Assembly: GCA_902537555.1 (NCBI GenBank)
Contig: CACBBR010000001.1
Span: forward strand, 7,501 to 71,500
Direction: 5' to 3'
Origin: an uncultured Pelagibacteraceae bacterium
Lineage (GTDB): Bacteria > Pseudomonadota > Alphaproteobacteria > Pelagibacterales > Pelagibacteraceae
Length of the DNA: 64,000 bases
The first letter of the stretch is position 1. Each line of letters starts with the position of its first letter. The notes beneath the pieces are model-generated. The model was not told the DNA's origin. It saw nothing but the letters and a program-made list of their open reading frames with translations, and did no database searches. A program made the position numbers and the translations under genes. Below are positions 24,270 through 32,983 of the stretch, in pieces.

Positions 24270-26575
24270 TATATTAGATCAAATTTCTTAAGTTGTGGGT
24301 CTATTTTAATAAAACCAGATTTAGTTATGCTCTCGTAATTTTTTTCTCCTACGCCTATCATAGCTGGAATATTTAACTCTGCACATCTGATAGCCATATG
24401 TGAATTAGCCCCTCCAAATCTTGTAATAAGGCCTTTTATCTCAAAATTAAAAATAAAATCGTAACCAGGATCAGCATTTTCGATACACAGAATTTTATTT
24501 TTCATTTTTGAGAAATTAATTTTCTTGTTGTAGACGTTAATTTTACCAGCAACTATTTTATTTGTTATAAAATTTATTTTAGTTTGAATAGAATTAAATA
24601 AGTATATACTTTTTTCATCAGTTATTACTTCAGGTAAAGGAATTTTTAAATTTAAATTATACTTTTTTTTATTTTCTAAAATTTCTTTTTTTAAAATTCT
24701 TGTGGTATCACCCGTATCTAGGTTGTAGTGTAAATTCGTAATGGTTTCTAAATTTAAGAAAGATAAATCTTCTTTACTTATATGATATTTCCTTCCAAAA
24801 TCTTTAAGGTTTTCAAAAATCATATCTATACTTTTTGAAAATATAAATTTTGAATATTCTCTTAATTCTATAGAATCTTTTATAAATTTTAATAATTTTG
24901 CAGAACTTATATTTAACTTATTTTCTTTAAGTTTTTTATTTATTTTCTTAATTTGTAAATGAGTAAATTTGAATTTTTTTGATTTAATAGTTTTATTATT
25001 TTTGCTAACCTTTTGAAAATATAAATTGTAGCCGTCTCTATAATTTAAATTGTTAATTTCATAAGTATTAGGTCTTAAATGACCATATTTATTTATAAAC
25101 TTCTCTTTCTTTAAAAAATTAATATCAATTTGCATTTGTTTATTTATGGTTTTGATTGAATTTAAAAATTGAGATTTTTCTTCTGCACTTATAATTTTTT
25201 CACTTACAAATGAATTTAACATTTCTATGGCTATAAAAGCACATCTAGCTATACCTGAGAATGCATATGTTCCATATTTCTTACAATCTTCTACTAGAAA
25301 ATAAATTTTATTTATTTGATGTATATCAAGTTGATTGATTTGTTTTTGTTTAATTATAAGTTTTTTAATGGAGTCTGAATTTTTTATGTATTCGTTCATG
25401 GATTTTGCATTAATCATTCTCAAATTCTTAAGTATTTCTTTTATTTCTTGCTTAGAAAATTTATTTTTTAGATCATTGAAAATTCTATTTCTTGTTGAAA
25501 GAGTGTAGCAAGTGTAAAGGATTTCAAATTCAACTTTGTCATGAAAATCCTTGTTCTTTTTGAATTTGTCAAGGTAATATTTTATAAGTTTTCTTGATAA
25601 CTCATCTTTTAGTTTGCTGGGTATCCATGAATTAAAATCTATTCTAACATCAATATAGGGTGTTCCAAAAAAAGTAGTCATAAGATGATGGGAACTCAAA
25701 TCCTTAAAACCAATATTTTTTCTATTTGATGACCATATATGATCCGTAATAATTTCTCTGTATAAGGTTAAAGCTAAAGGTCTTGGTTTTAATCCAATTA
25801 TTTCGGCAGGATTCCAATCAGGCATAACGCCAAAATAAGTCGTATCCCCTATTAAATCATAATGTTTCCTCTTTAATTTACTTATTTTTTTTTTTAACTT
25901 TATTAATATTTTATTTAAATTTTCCGTTGATATTAAATTTTTCTGCTTAATAAAAATTGGTCTTACTTGAAGAATGAATAGCTTATTATTTTTATTAATT
26001 GCAAATTCAATATCTAATGAGTCATTTTTGAAAATTTTAATTAATTTTTTTGCAATAAAAATTATTCTTTTAAAATTTTTATTTTTTGTTTCATAAAATT
26101 TATTATCAATAAAATTAAATGTATCAGTATTAATTTTTCCTGAAGTAACTAATGTTGTATCTTTTCCCTTAGAATAATTTATCACAAAATATGGTAATTT
26201 GCTTTGTAAATCTCTGGTAGTACACACACCAGACATTTTAACATCATGTACCATATCTTGTACAAAAAATTGGTTTTTATAGTTTTTGTCAAAATCATTT
26301 ATAATCTCAGAAATATTAAAAAGAATTTTTTGATTAATTTTTGGGTCTATGTTTAAAAAACTTTTATATTTTCCTGCATTAGTTTTTTTAAAGGTATCTT
26401 CTTTAACGCTAGAAGATCTTAAGGCTACTTTACCTTTAAATTTTTTTTTTATATCCTCTAATATTTTGTACTTATTTTTATTAAAATCTTTTACATCGTA
26501 GATCTTTAATTTAGGAACATTGATGCCTATTTTTTTTAAATTTATTAATGTTTGAGCTTTTGAAGAAAATTTCAT
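24269..26575 (-). CDS. PEP-synthase-like protein, probable L-glutamine kinase (Cj1418-like)
   Basis: A 768-residue protein with an N-terminal PPDK/PEP-synthase ATP-grasp domain (ALRSSSVKED at 51-60, then NAGKYKSF) and a C-terminal swivelling phosphohistidine domain ending in GGANSHMAIRCAELNIPAMIG with the phospho-acceptor His at about 726. The long middle part (about 230-640) does not look like the PEP/pyruvate TIM barrel, so it is not a normal PEP synthase. The same three-part plan is known for Cj1418, which phosphorylates the amide of L-glutamine with ATP, giving glutamine phosphate, AMP and Pi. It opens the minus-strand unit, followed directly by the hydrolase and cytidylyltransferase. Confidence 0.8.
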   Translation of the reverse strand: MKFSSKAQTLINLKKIGINVPKLKIYDVKDFNKNKYKILEDIKKKFKGKVALRSSSVKEDTFKKTNAGKYKSFLNIDPKINQKILFNISEIINDFDKNYKNQFFVQDMVHDVKMSGVCTTRDLQSKLPYFVINYSKGKDTTLVTSGKINTDTFNFIDNKFYETKNKNFKRIIFIAKKLIKIFKNDSLDIEFAINKNNKLFILQVRPIFIKQKNLISTENLNKILIKLKKKISKLKRKHYDLIGDTTYFGVMPDWNPAEIIGLKPRPLALTLYREIITDHIWSSNRKNIGFKDLSSHHLMTTFFGTPYIDVRIDFNSWIPSKLKDELSRKLIKYYLDKFKKNKDFHDKVEFEILYTCYTLSTRNRIFNDLKNKFSKQEIKEILKNLRMINAKSMNEYIKNSDSIKKLIIKQKQINQLDIHQINKIYFLVEDCKKYGTYAFSGIARCAFIAIEMLNSFVSEKIISAEEKSQFLNSIKTINKQMQIDINFLKKEKFINKYGHLRPNTYEINNLNYRDGYNLYFQKVSKNNKTIKSKKFKFTHLQIKKINKKLKENKLNISSAKLLKFIKDSIELREYSKFIFSKSIDMIFENLKDFGRKYHISKEDLSFLNLETITNLHYNLDTGDTTRILKKEILENKKKYNLNLKIPLPEVITDEKSIYLFNSIQTKINFITNKIVAGKINVYNKKINFSKMKNKILCIENADPGYDFIFNFEIKGLITRFGGANSHMAIRCAELNIPAMIGVGEKNYESITKSGFIKIDPQLKKFDLI

Positions 26576-26626
26576 ATTTTAAAAAGTATATTTTATAGGA
26601 TTTTTAAGTATAAATATAAAAAAAGT
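26576..26626. promoter_or_regulatory. Short divergent spacer
   Basis: A 51-bp spacer between the minus-strand glutamine-kinase-like gene and the plus-strand CDP-glycerol-type transferase. It is AT-rich, with possible -10-like hexamers on both strands (TATAAA at 26611 on the plus strand, for instance) but no paired -35 box I would defend. Both flanking genes probably start transcription here. Confidence 0.3.
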
Positions 26627-27793
26627 ATGTCAAATATAATTAAAAAATTAATATTTTTTTTTTTATATCCTGTAAAGAGGTTCATAACACCAAAAAACTC
26701 AATAATTTTCTCTACAAACTCACCTTACAGATACGGGGGAGGTCCTAGAGATTTATTTGAATATTTATCCAAGAAAAATTTTGACTGCTACTGGTGGACA
26801 AAAAATGAAGAAATTAAGAATTTCTTAAAAAATAAAAAATTAAATTATTTTTCACCATTAAATTTTATCAATTTTTTAAAATTAATTTTTAGTACAAAAT
26901 TAGTCATAGACTCTGGAGATGATCATTATGATTTTTGTGGTTTGTTAAAGAAAGATAAAAGAGTTATTAAGTTATGTGTAGGTCATGGATCTGGACCAAA
27001 AATAATAAATTTTAAAAAAAAAAATGAAGTTGGAAAAAATTTTGATTATTTAAGTTTTACAAGTGAATATTCAAAAAAAAAAATTGGAATTGAGCAACTA
27101 AAAGTTGATACAAAAAAAATAAAAATTATAGGAAATCCAAAAAATGATATTTTTTTTAATAAATCTAAAGTAAATAAAATTTATAAAGAGAAAAAAATAT
27201 CAAAATTTTTATTTCCTCGAATTAAAAAAAATATAAAAATTATTTTTTATGCACCAACATGGAGATCTTATAAAACAGGATTACCACTAAAAAATTTGAG
27301 TAAGTTTAATTTAAAAAAATTTGATATTTTTTTAAAAAAAAATAATTTTTATTTTATATATAACTTTCATGTAAATTCTAATTTTAAACATCTTGAAGAT
27401 CTTGAAAGAATAAAGTTTATTTCGACAGAAATTTATAGTTTTTATGATTCAAACAAAATGCTGTGTGAATCTGATATTTTTTGCACAGATTGCAGCACAT
27501 TGTCTACAGAGGCTGCTATATTAAATAAACCACAAATTATTATTTTCCCTGATTATAATAAATATTGTAAGTTCCATGGTTTTATTGAGCCGTTTAAATC
27601 TAGTATCCCGGGAAAATTTGTAAACGATCTAGGCAATTTGAAAAAATATTTAATAAAATATAAAAGTAGAGAGAAATACCTTTCTAAATATAATATAAAA
27701 ATTAAAAATTATTTAAATAAATACTATGACAAAAAAATAAAAAACTCGTTAGTTTTACATAAAAAATTAATTAACAATATTTTATCTTCTTAA
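26627..27793 (+). CDS. CDP-glycerol:poly(glycerophosphate) glycerophosphotransferase family protein (TagB/TagF-like)
   Basis: A 388-residue member of the teichoic-acid glycerophosphotransferase family. Seen are GHGSGPK at 119-125 (the HG of TagF HGTP), IIGNPKND at 167-174, YAPTWR at 208-213, and CTDCSTLSTEAAILNKPQ at the position of the DYSS donor-phosphate motif. The family moves glycerol phosphate, ribitol phosphate or related phospho-groups from CDP-linked donors. No CDP-glycerol synthetase of the TagD kind is seen. Its divergent start only 51 bp from the CDP-amidate genes makes it a candidate for using a CDP-activated donor made there; this is inference. Confidence 0.75.
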   Translation: MSNIIKKLIFFFLYPVKRFITPKNSIIFSTNSPYRYGGGPRDLFEYLSKKNFDCYWWTKNEEIKNFLKNKKLNYFSPLNFINFLKLIFSTKLVIDSGDDHYDFCGLLKKDKRVIKLCVGHGSGPKIINFKKKNEVGKNFDYLSFTSEYSKKKIGIEQLKVDTKKIKIIGNPKNDIFFNKSKVNKIYKEKKISKFLFPRIKKNIKIIFYAPTWRSYKTGLPLKNLSKFNLKKFDIFLKKNNFYFIYNFHVNSNFKHLEDLERIKFISTEIYSFYDSNKMLCESDIFCTDCSTLSTEAAILNKPQIIIFPDYNKYCKFHGFIEPFKSSIPGKFVNDLGNLKKYLIKYKSREKYLSKYNIKIKNYLNKYYDKKIKNSLVLHKKLINNILSS

Positions 27794-27797
27794 CTCA

Positions 27798-28868
27798 ATG
27801 TTTATAAAAAAAAACAAAATTAAATATTTAATTGTCGATAAGAATAAAACTATAAAGGATGTTTTGATATCGTTAAATAGAAGTAGTTTGCCAGACAAAA
27901 AAATGTGTATAATAACATATAAATCAAAGGTTTTGAATGTTTTAACTGATGGTGATGTAAGACGAATAATGATTAATCAGAAAAACCTTGATGAAAAAAT
28001 TTCAAAATACTTACAAAAAAAGTTTATTTATGGAACATTAAAAGAAACTGAGATTGAATTAAATGCTAAGCTTAAAAAATATAAAATAGATTTCATTCCA
28101 GTATTAGACAAAAATAAAAAATTAATTTCTATTTTTTATAAAGATTACACTTTTAACAACTATAAAAAAAAATACTCTAACGAGGTTTTCATCCTAGCAG
28201 GTGGAAGAGGAAAAAGAATGTTTCCTTTGACAGATTTTACTCCTAAACCATTATTAAGTATTGGTAAAGAGACGATATTAGAAACTTTGATAACTCTATT
28301 TAAAAATCAAGGTTTTTTCAATTTTACTATTTCTGTAAATTATATGTCAGAACAAATTATTAATTATATAAAAGAAAAAAAATTTACTGATGTTAATATA
28401 AATTTTGTTTCTGAAAATAAAAAATTAGGTACTGCAGGACCACTTTCTAAAATGAAAATGCTGTCTAATAAGCCAGTAATAGTAGTGAACGGTGATATTT
28501 ATACCAGATTAAATTTTTTTGATCTTTTAAACTTTCATAATAAAAGAAAAAATGAAATAACAATTGGATCTCATTTTTACAACCAAGAAGTACCTTATGG
28601 CGTAATTGATAACAAAGCTAGAAGACATGAAATAATAAAAGAAAAGCCATCTTTTCAATATATGATATCAGCAGGAATTTATGTAGTTAATAAAAAAATT
28701 ATAAAAAAAATAAAAAAAAATAAATTTTTAAATATGAATGATTTAATAAATTATGAATTTAAAAAAAAAACAAAAATTGGAATATTTCCAATTCATGAAT
28801 TATGGATGGATATTGGTGATCATGGTAGTTTCATAAATGCTCAAACCAAAATAGATGAAGAATGGTAA
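27798..28868 (+). CDS. ptmE: CBS-domain nucleotidyltransferase, PtmE-like glucosamine-1-phosphate guanylyltransferase
   Basis: A 356-residue protein with an N-terminal CBS pair (about 5-115; TDGDVRR near 51 is the typical CBS turn) and a C-terminal nucleotidyltransferase (about 124-356) opening FILAGGRGKRMFPLTDFTPKP. CBS plus NTP transferase is the layout of Campylobacter PtmE, which makes GDP-glucosamine for the GDP-sugar route to legionaminic acid. LegB, LegC and PtmA/PtmB-like genes lie downstream on the same strand, supporting the call. The nucleotide used cannot be read from sequence. It starts 4 bp after the glycerophosphotransferase gene. Confidence 0.8.
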   Translation: MFIKKNKIKYLIVDKNKTIKDVLISLNRSSLPDKKMCIITYKSKVLNVLTDGDVRRIMINQKNLDEKISKYLQKKFIYGTLKETEIELNAKLKKYKIDFIPVLDKNKKLISIFYKDYTFNNYKKKYSNEVFILAGGRGKRMFPLTDFTPKPLLSIGKETILETLITLFKNQGFFNFTISVNYMSEQIINYIKEKKFTDVNINFVSENKKLGTAGPLSKMKMLSNKPVIVVNGDIYTRLNFFDLLNFHNKRKNEITIGSHFYNQEVPYGVIDNKARRHEIIKEKPSFQYMISAGIYVVNKKIIKKIKKNKFLNMNDLINYEFKKKTKIGIFPIHELWMDIGDHGSFINAQTKIDEEW

Positions 28869-28877
28869 ATAATCCAA

Positions 28878-29780
28878 ATGTTTCAATCTAAAGTTCTTTT
28901 AATTGGTTTTGGCTCAATTGGACAAAAACATTACAAAATTCTGAAAGGCCTTATTAATATCAAGAATATTAAAATTTTAACATCTCAAAAAAAAATTAAA
29001 AATGTCTTAATCAATTTTAAAGAGATAAAATTATATAATCCTGATATTATAATTATAGCATCAACTACAGATAAACATTTTCAACATTTGAAATATGTAA
29101 ATTCGATTTTAAAAAATAAAATTATTTTAGTTGAAAAACCACTGTTTCATAAACCATTAAATTTAAAAAAAATTCAAAACAAAATATTTGTTGGTTATAA
29201 TTTAAGATTTCATCCAATTATACAGTTCATTAAAAAAATAATTAACAAAAATAAAATTTTATCTTCTGAAATACATTGCTCTTCATATTTGCCTGATTGG
29301 AGAAATAGGCCACTTAAATTTACATCCTCTTATTCAAAAAAATTAAGTGGTGGAATTTTAAATGAATTATCTCATGAAATTGATTATGCAGTCTATTTAT
29401 ATGGTAATTTAAGTAAAATTAATGTTTTAACTAAAAAAAATTCAAATTTAAATATTAACTCTGCTGATTATGCTAATATTACTTTAAAATCATTAGATGG
29501 AGCAATGATTAATATAAACTTAAATTATTATTCAAAGTTAACCAAAAGATTTATAATTTTAGACACAAATAAGTTATCTCTATATGCAGACTTAATAAAT
29601 GGGTTTGTATCAATTAAAAATAAAAATGGCAAAACTTCAAAAAAATTCTTCTTAATTGATAAAGACTTTACTTATAAAGAACAATTAAAAGCGCTTTTAA
29701 GAAAAGATTTTAGACTACTATGTCAATATAAAGATGGTTTAGAAACTGTAAAAAAAATAAAAATTTTTATGAAAAAATAA
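28878..29780 (+). CDS. Gfo/Idh/MocA family oxidoreductase, PtmF-like
   Basis: A 300-residue NAD(P)-dependent oxidoreductase with GFGSIGQKH near residue 10 and the conserved VEKP motif around 90, followed by VGYNLRFHP and a C-terminal beta-sheet domain containing the ELSHEIDYA segment (H for sugar binding). Position between a PtmE-like and a PtmB-like gene mirrors ptm loci, where PtmF is proposed to work with PtmA in supplying the hexosamine precursor. It shares one base with the following cytidylyltransferase. Members of this family also reduce or epimerise UDP-sugars, so the exact reaction is open. Confidence 0.75.
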   Translation: MFQSKVLLIGFGSIGQKHYKILKGLINIKNIKILTSQKKIKNVLINFKEIKLYNPDIIIIASTTDKHFQHLKYVNSILKNKIILVEKPLFHKPLNLKKIQNKIFVGYNLRFHPIIQFIKKIINKNKILSSEIHCSSYLPDWRNRPLKFTSSYSKKLSGGILNELSHEIDYAVYLYGNLSKINVLTKKNSNLNINSADYANITLKSLDGAMININLNYYSKLTKRFIILDTNKLSLYADLINGFVSIKNKNGKTSKKFFLIDKDFTYKEQLKALLRKDFRLLCQYKDGLETVKKIKIFMKK

Positions 29781-30460
29781 TGAAAATTCTTTGTAGTATT
29801 TGTGGAAGAAAAGGGTCAAAGGGAGTTAAAAATAAGAATTTAACTTTAGTAAACCATAAACCTCTTATTTATTATACAATCCAGCAAGCAAAAAAATCAA
29901 AATTATTTGATCAAATAGTAGTCTCAACTAATGATAAAAAAATTCAAGCAAAAGCTCTTGAATATGGAGCAAGTTGTTGGTTTTTAAGATCAAATCGGTT
30001 ATCGAATTCAAGTTCACCAAAAATTCCAGTTATAAGAGATAATTTAATAAAATCAGAAAAGTACTTTAATTCAAAATTTGAATATATAATAGATCTAGAT
30101 ATTTCTGCACCTTTAAGAGATCATTTCGATATAAGGAGAGCATATAACAAGTTTATAAAATTTAAATACGATAATCTGTTTTCTGTAAATAAAAGTAAAA
30201 AAAATCCTTATTTTAATATGGTGGAGATGCGTGGAGAAAAGGTTTACCTTTCAAAAAACAAAAAAAAATTTTATTCAAGACAACAATTACCAATAGTGTA
30301 CTCATTGAATGCATCAATTTATGTATGGAAAAGAAAGGCTTTATTGCAACATAATAATTTAATCGGAAAAAAAACTGGTATCTATGAAATGAGTGAAGAA
30401 AAATCAATTGATATAGACTCAAAATTTGATTTAAAACTAGTCAAGTTCTTAATGAAATAA
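29780..30460 (+). CDS. CMP-nonulosonate (probably CMP-legionaminate) synthetase, PtmB/NeuA-like
   Basis: A 226-residue cytidylyltransferase with the CTP-binding segment GRKGSKGVKNKN near residue 9 and IIDLDISAPLR around 104. The catalytic region reads CSICGRKGSKG rather than IPARGGSKG, so Ala-Arg-Gly/Ser is changed to Gly-Arg-Lys. The family couples CMP to sialic-, legionaminic- or pseudaminic-type acids. The neighbouring PtmE/F/A and downstream LegB/LegC genes argue for legionaminate. It is distinct from the neuA at 4627. Confidence 0.8.
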   Translation: MKILCSICGRKGSKGVKNKNLTLVNHKPLIYYTIQQAKKSKLFDQIVVSTNDKKIQAKALEYGASCWFLRSNRLSNSSSPKIPVIRDNLIKSEKYFNSKFEYIIDLDISAPLRDHFDIRRAYNKFIKFKYDNLFSVNKSKKNPYFNMVEMRGEKVYLSKNKKKFYSRQQLPIVYSLNASIYVWKRKALLQHNNLIGKKTGIYEMSEEKSIDIDSKFDLKLVKFLMK

Positions 30461-30463
30461 ATT

Positions 30464-31222
30464 ATGAAAAATATCTATATTTTAGGTGGAAATGGTCTAA
30501 TAGGTAAACAAATTGTAAAATTGTATTCCACAGATAATGTAAATATATTTGTGTTAGATAAAATAGGAGTTAAAAAGTTTAAAAACAAAAATATTAAATT
30601 TATTAAGTATGATTGTTCAGATGTTAATAATGCTCAAAAAAAATTAAAATCTTTATTTAAATTATATGGTAAACCAGACATATTTATAAATTCTTCTTAT
30701 CCATCCACAAAAAATTGGGCTAAATCTACTATTAATAATTTTGACTACAAATTATTAAAAGATAATTTTGAAATTCATATGAATAATTACGTATGGACAG
30801 CAAAAATTGTAGCAAATGAAATGAAAAGATATAGATCTGGTTCAATAATTTTATTAGGTTCAATATATGGAGTTGTTGCTCAAGATCCAAATATTTATGA
30901 GAATACGGGATTGAGAGAAAATTATGGTTATCCAATAATAAAATCTGGCATAATGGCATCAACCAAACAACTAGCAAGTTTTTATGGTAAATTTAATGTA
31001 AGGATTAACTGCGTATGTCCTGGAGGTATTCAGGGACATGTCAAAGGGTCGAAAAAAAAGCAAAGTTCTAAATTTAAAAAAAAATATTTAAATAAAATAT
31101 TACTTAATAGACTTTGTAAACCTATTGAAGCAGCAAATGTATGTAAATTTTTTGCTTCAGATATGGCATCATATGTTACTGGACAGACCATAATTGTTGA
31201 TGGTGGATACACTACCTTATAG
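30464..31222 (+). CDS. PtmA-like short-chain dehydrogenase
   Basis: A 252-residue SDR with GGNGLIGKQ near residue 8, NSSYP in place of NNAG, LLGSIYGVVAQDPNIYE (serine region) and the catalytic YPIIK, then CVCPGGIQG and VDGGYTTL. The YGVVAQDPNIYE stretch is characteristic of PtmA-type proteins of legionaminic-acid loci. It follows the cytidylyltransferase after 3 bp and precedes an unknown transferase after 2 bp. It resembles the SDR at 10727, giving two PtmA-like enzymes in one window. Confidence 0.8.
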   Translation: MKNIYILGGNGLIGKQIVKLYSTDNVNIFVLDKIGVKKFKNKNIKFIKYDCSDVNNAQKKLKSLFKLYGKPDIFINSSYPSTKNWAKSTINNFDYKLLKDNFEIHMNNYVWTAKIVANEMKRYRSGSIILLGSIYGVVAQDPNIYENTGLRENYGYPIIKSGIMASTKQLASFYGKFNVRINCVCPGGIQGHVKGSKKKQSSKFKKKYLNKILLNRLCKPIEAANVCKFFASDMASYVTGQTIIVDGGYTTL

Positions 31223-31224
31223 TT

Positions 31225-32976
31225 ATGCGGAATTATTTTTTTTTGGATAACACTACAAGTCAAGGTTTGTGGTTTAATAAACACGTAAAATTTTTCCTTA
31301 AAAATAAATCACAGATATTGCCAAAAAAAAAAAATACTATTTTTGTAGATGATGACATATTAAATTATCAAGACTGGGCTGACATTAATAAAAAATCATT
31401 AATAATTGCAAATAATTTAAGAAAAAAACGCTTTAAAAATAATGAAATTTTAGAAGAGGATAGCAATAAAGAGGTTGCTTTGGAAATAGTAAAATACTTG
31501 TATGCTGATTTTATAGCAAATAAAATAAAAAATTATTATAAATTAAAAGATATTTATATTTGTGGATTATTCAAAAATACTTCCCTGGTAAAATTTTTAA
31601 AAAAGAAAAAAATCATTAGTCAAGAATTCAAAATTTCCAAACTCTATCTTTTGTATAGTTTTATTTTAAATACTTTAGAGAGATTGTATTTTATTTTCAA
31701 AATTTTTATACTACCTGAATATATAATTTTTTTAACTAAAAAAGATATATCAAAAAAAAAATATTTCTGTGCATTTAATATTTTCGATGAAAAAATAAAA
31801 ATAAAAAAAAAAAGCTATAACTTTACTAAGATCAAAAAATATTTAAATAAAAGAAGTATCTTAATAGTAGATGTGAATATAAGAGACAATCTCTCAAAAT
31901 CTGATGTGATTGCAAATAATATTTTGTACATGAAAAATATTTTTAAAAATATTTCATTAATTTCTTATTTAAAAAAATTTTATTTAAGATTTTTTATTTA
32001 TAGATTTCAACTAATATTTTTAGGATTTAATAGCAAAATTTTATATAGACATTTTTTATCAAAAACAGTTTGGGAAGTTTTTTTTAGTGTTTATTCAATT
32101 GAAAAATTTATTTCTGCTATGCTTCCAACGAGCATAACCACTCAAAGAATGCAGATAAAAGGCTCTAAAGAAACTATATTTATATATGAAAGCACAACTC
32201 CCAATTTATCACGAATTGAAAACCACAGAAATATAATTGATCAGGTTCAATATAGTCATATGAATTACACAACTTTAGTGGCCAATAAAATTTCAATAAA
32301 ATACTTATTAAAGAATTCAAATAAATTTCAAAAAATAAAAGACTTTGGAAACGTCATAAGTGATTTATCAGAAAGAGATTTGGCAAATAAGAATTTAATT
32401 AAAAATAAGTTAAATTTAAAATATGACAGAAAAATAATAGCTATTTTTGATAACTCTACGGGTTTAAAAGGAGTTTTGAATAACCAGGAGTATATAAAAT
32501 TTTTAAATTATATAAATATTTTAGTTAACAAGTACAAAAAATTTTACTTTCTAATGCTTCCAAAGCAACCAAAAAAAAATATTATTAAAGATGACAAATT
32601 TATAAAATCAATTTTTAAAGAACTAGAAAAAAAAAATAATTTTAAATGTTTAGTTAGCGAACTTACAAATTATCAATTACTTTCAATTTCGGATATTGTA
32701 ATTTCCCAACCAATTAGTTCGCTCATTTATGAGTCGCTTTTTTTAAAAAAAATAACTTTGATATTTGACAACAGACTATATTTTAAAAATAATGATAATC
32801 TTTATGGCAATATTAACGATAATATTAATATCTTAAAACTCAAATATAAATCAAACATTTTTGATAGTAAATTTTCTAATAAATTAAGAACAAGATCTAG
32901 ATTTGCATCTAAATTGATTTTGGGCAAAAAAAAATATAGTTATATCTCTGAACTTGCCAACTATTTAAATAGTTGA
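31225..32976 (+). CDS. Orphan large transferase-like protein
   Basis: A 583-residue protein I do not recognise. There is a hydrophobic stretch around 150-175 that might bind the membrane. The C-terminal third has IAIFDNSTGLKG and SDIVISQPISSLIYESLFLKKITLIFD, which resembles the donor-binding end of GT-B, TagF-like or polysialyltransferase-type enzymes (D-x-x-x-x-x-x-x-S-x-x-x-E). It sits between the ptm genes and the HisF gene with 2-7 bp gaps, so it may transfer the nonulosonic acid or modify it. Compare the protein at 19827. Confidence 0.5.
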   Translation: MRNYFFLDNTTSQGLWFNKHVKFFLKNKSQILPKKKNTIFVDDDILNYQDWADINKKSLIIANNLRKKRFKNNEILEEDSNKEVALEIVKYLYADFIANKIKNYYKLKDIYICGLFKNTSLVKFLKKKKIISQEFKISKLYLLYSFILNTLERLYFIFKIFILPEYIIFLTKKDISKKKYFCAFNIFDEKIKIKKKSYNFTKIKKYLNKRSILIVDVNIRDNLSKSDVIANNILYMKNIFKNISLISYLKKFYLRFFIYRFQLIFLGFNSKILYRHFLSKTVWEVFFSVYSIEKFISAMLPTSITTQRMQIKGSKETIFIYESTTPNLSRIENHRNIIDQVQYSHMNYTTLVANKISIKYLLKNSNKFQKIKDFGNVISDLSERDLANKNLIKNKLNLKYDRKIIAIFDNSTGLKGVLNNQEYIKFLNYINILVNKYKKFYFLMLPKQPKKNIIKDDKFIKSIFKELEKKNNFKCLVSELTNYQLLSISDIVISQPISSLIYESLFLKKITLIFDNRLYFKNNDNLYGNINDNINILKLKYKSNIFDSKFSNKLRTRSRFASKLILGKKKYSYISELANYLNS

Positions 32977-32983
32977 ACTTTGT

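Noticed and set aside
24269-26575. Genuine PEP synthase or pyruvate phosphate dikinase
   Set aside because: The C-terminal PEP/pyruvate-binding barrel is missing after the phosphohistidine domain and the middle region does not match; the gene set points to glutamine kinase.
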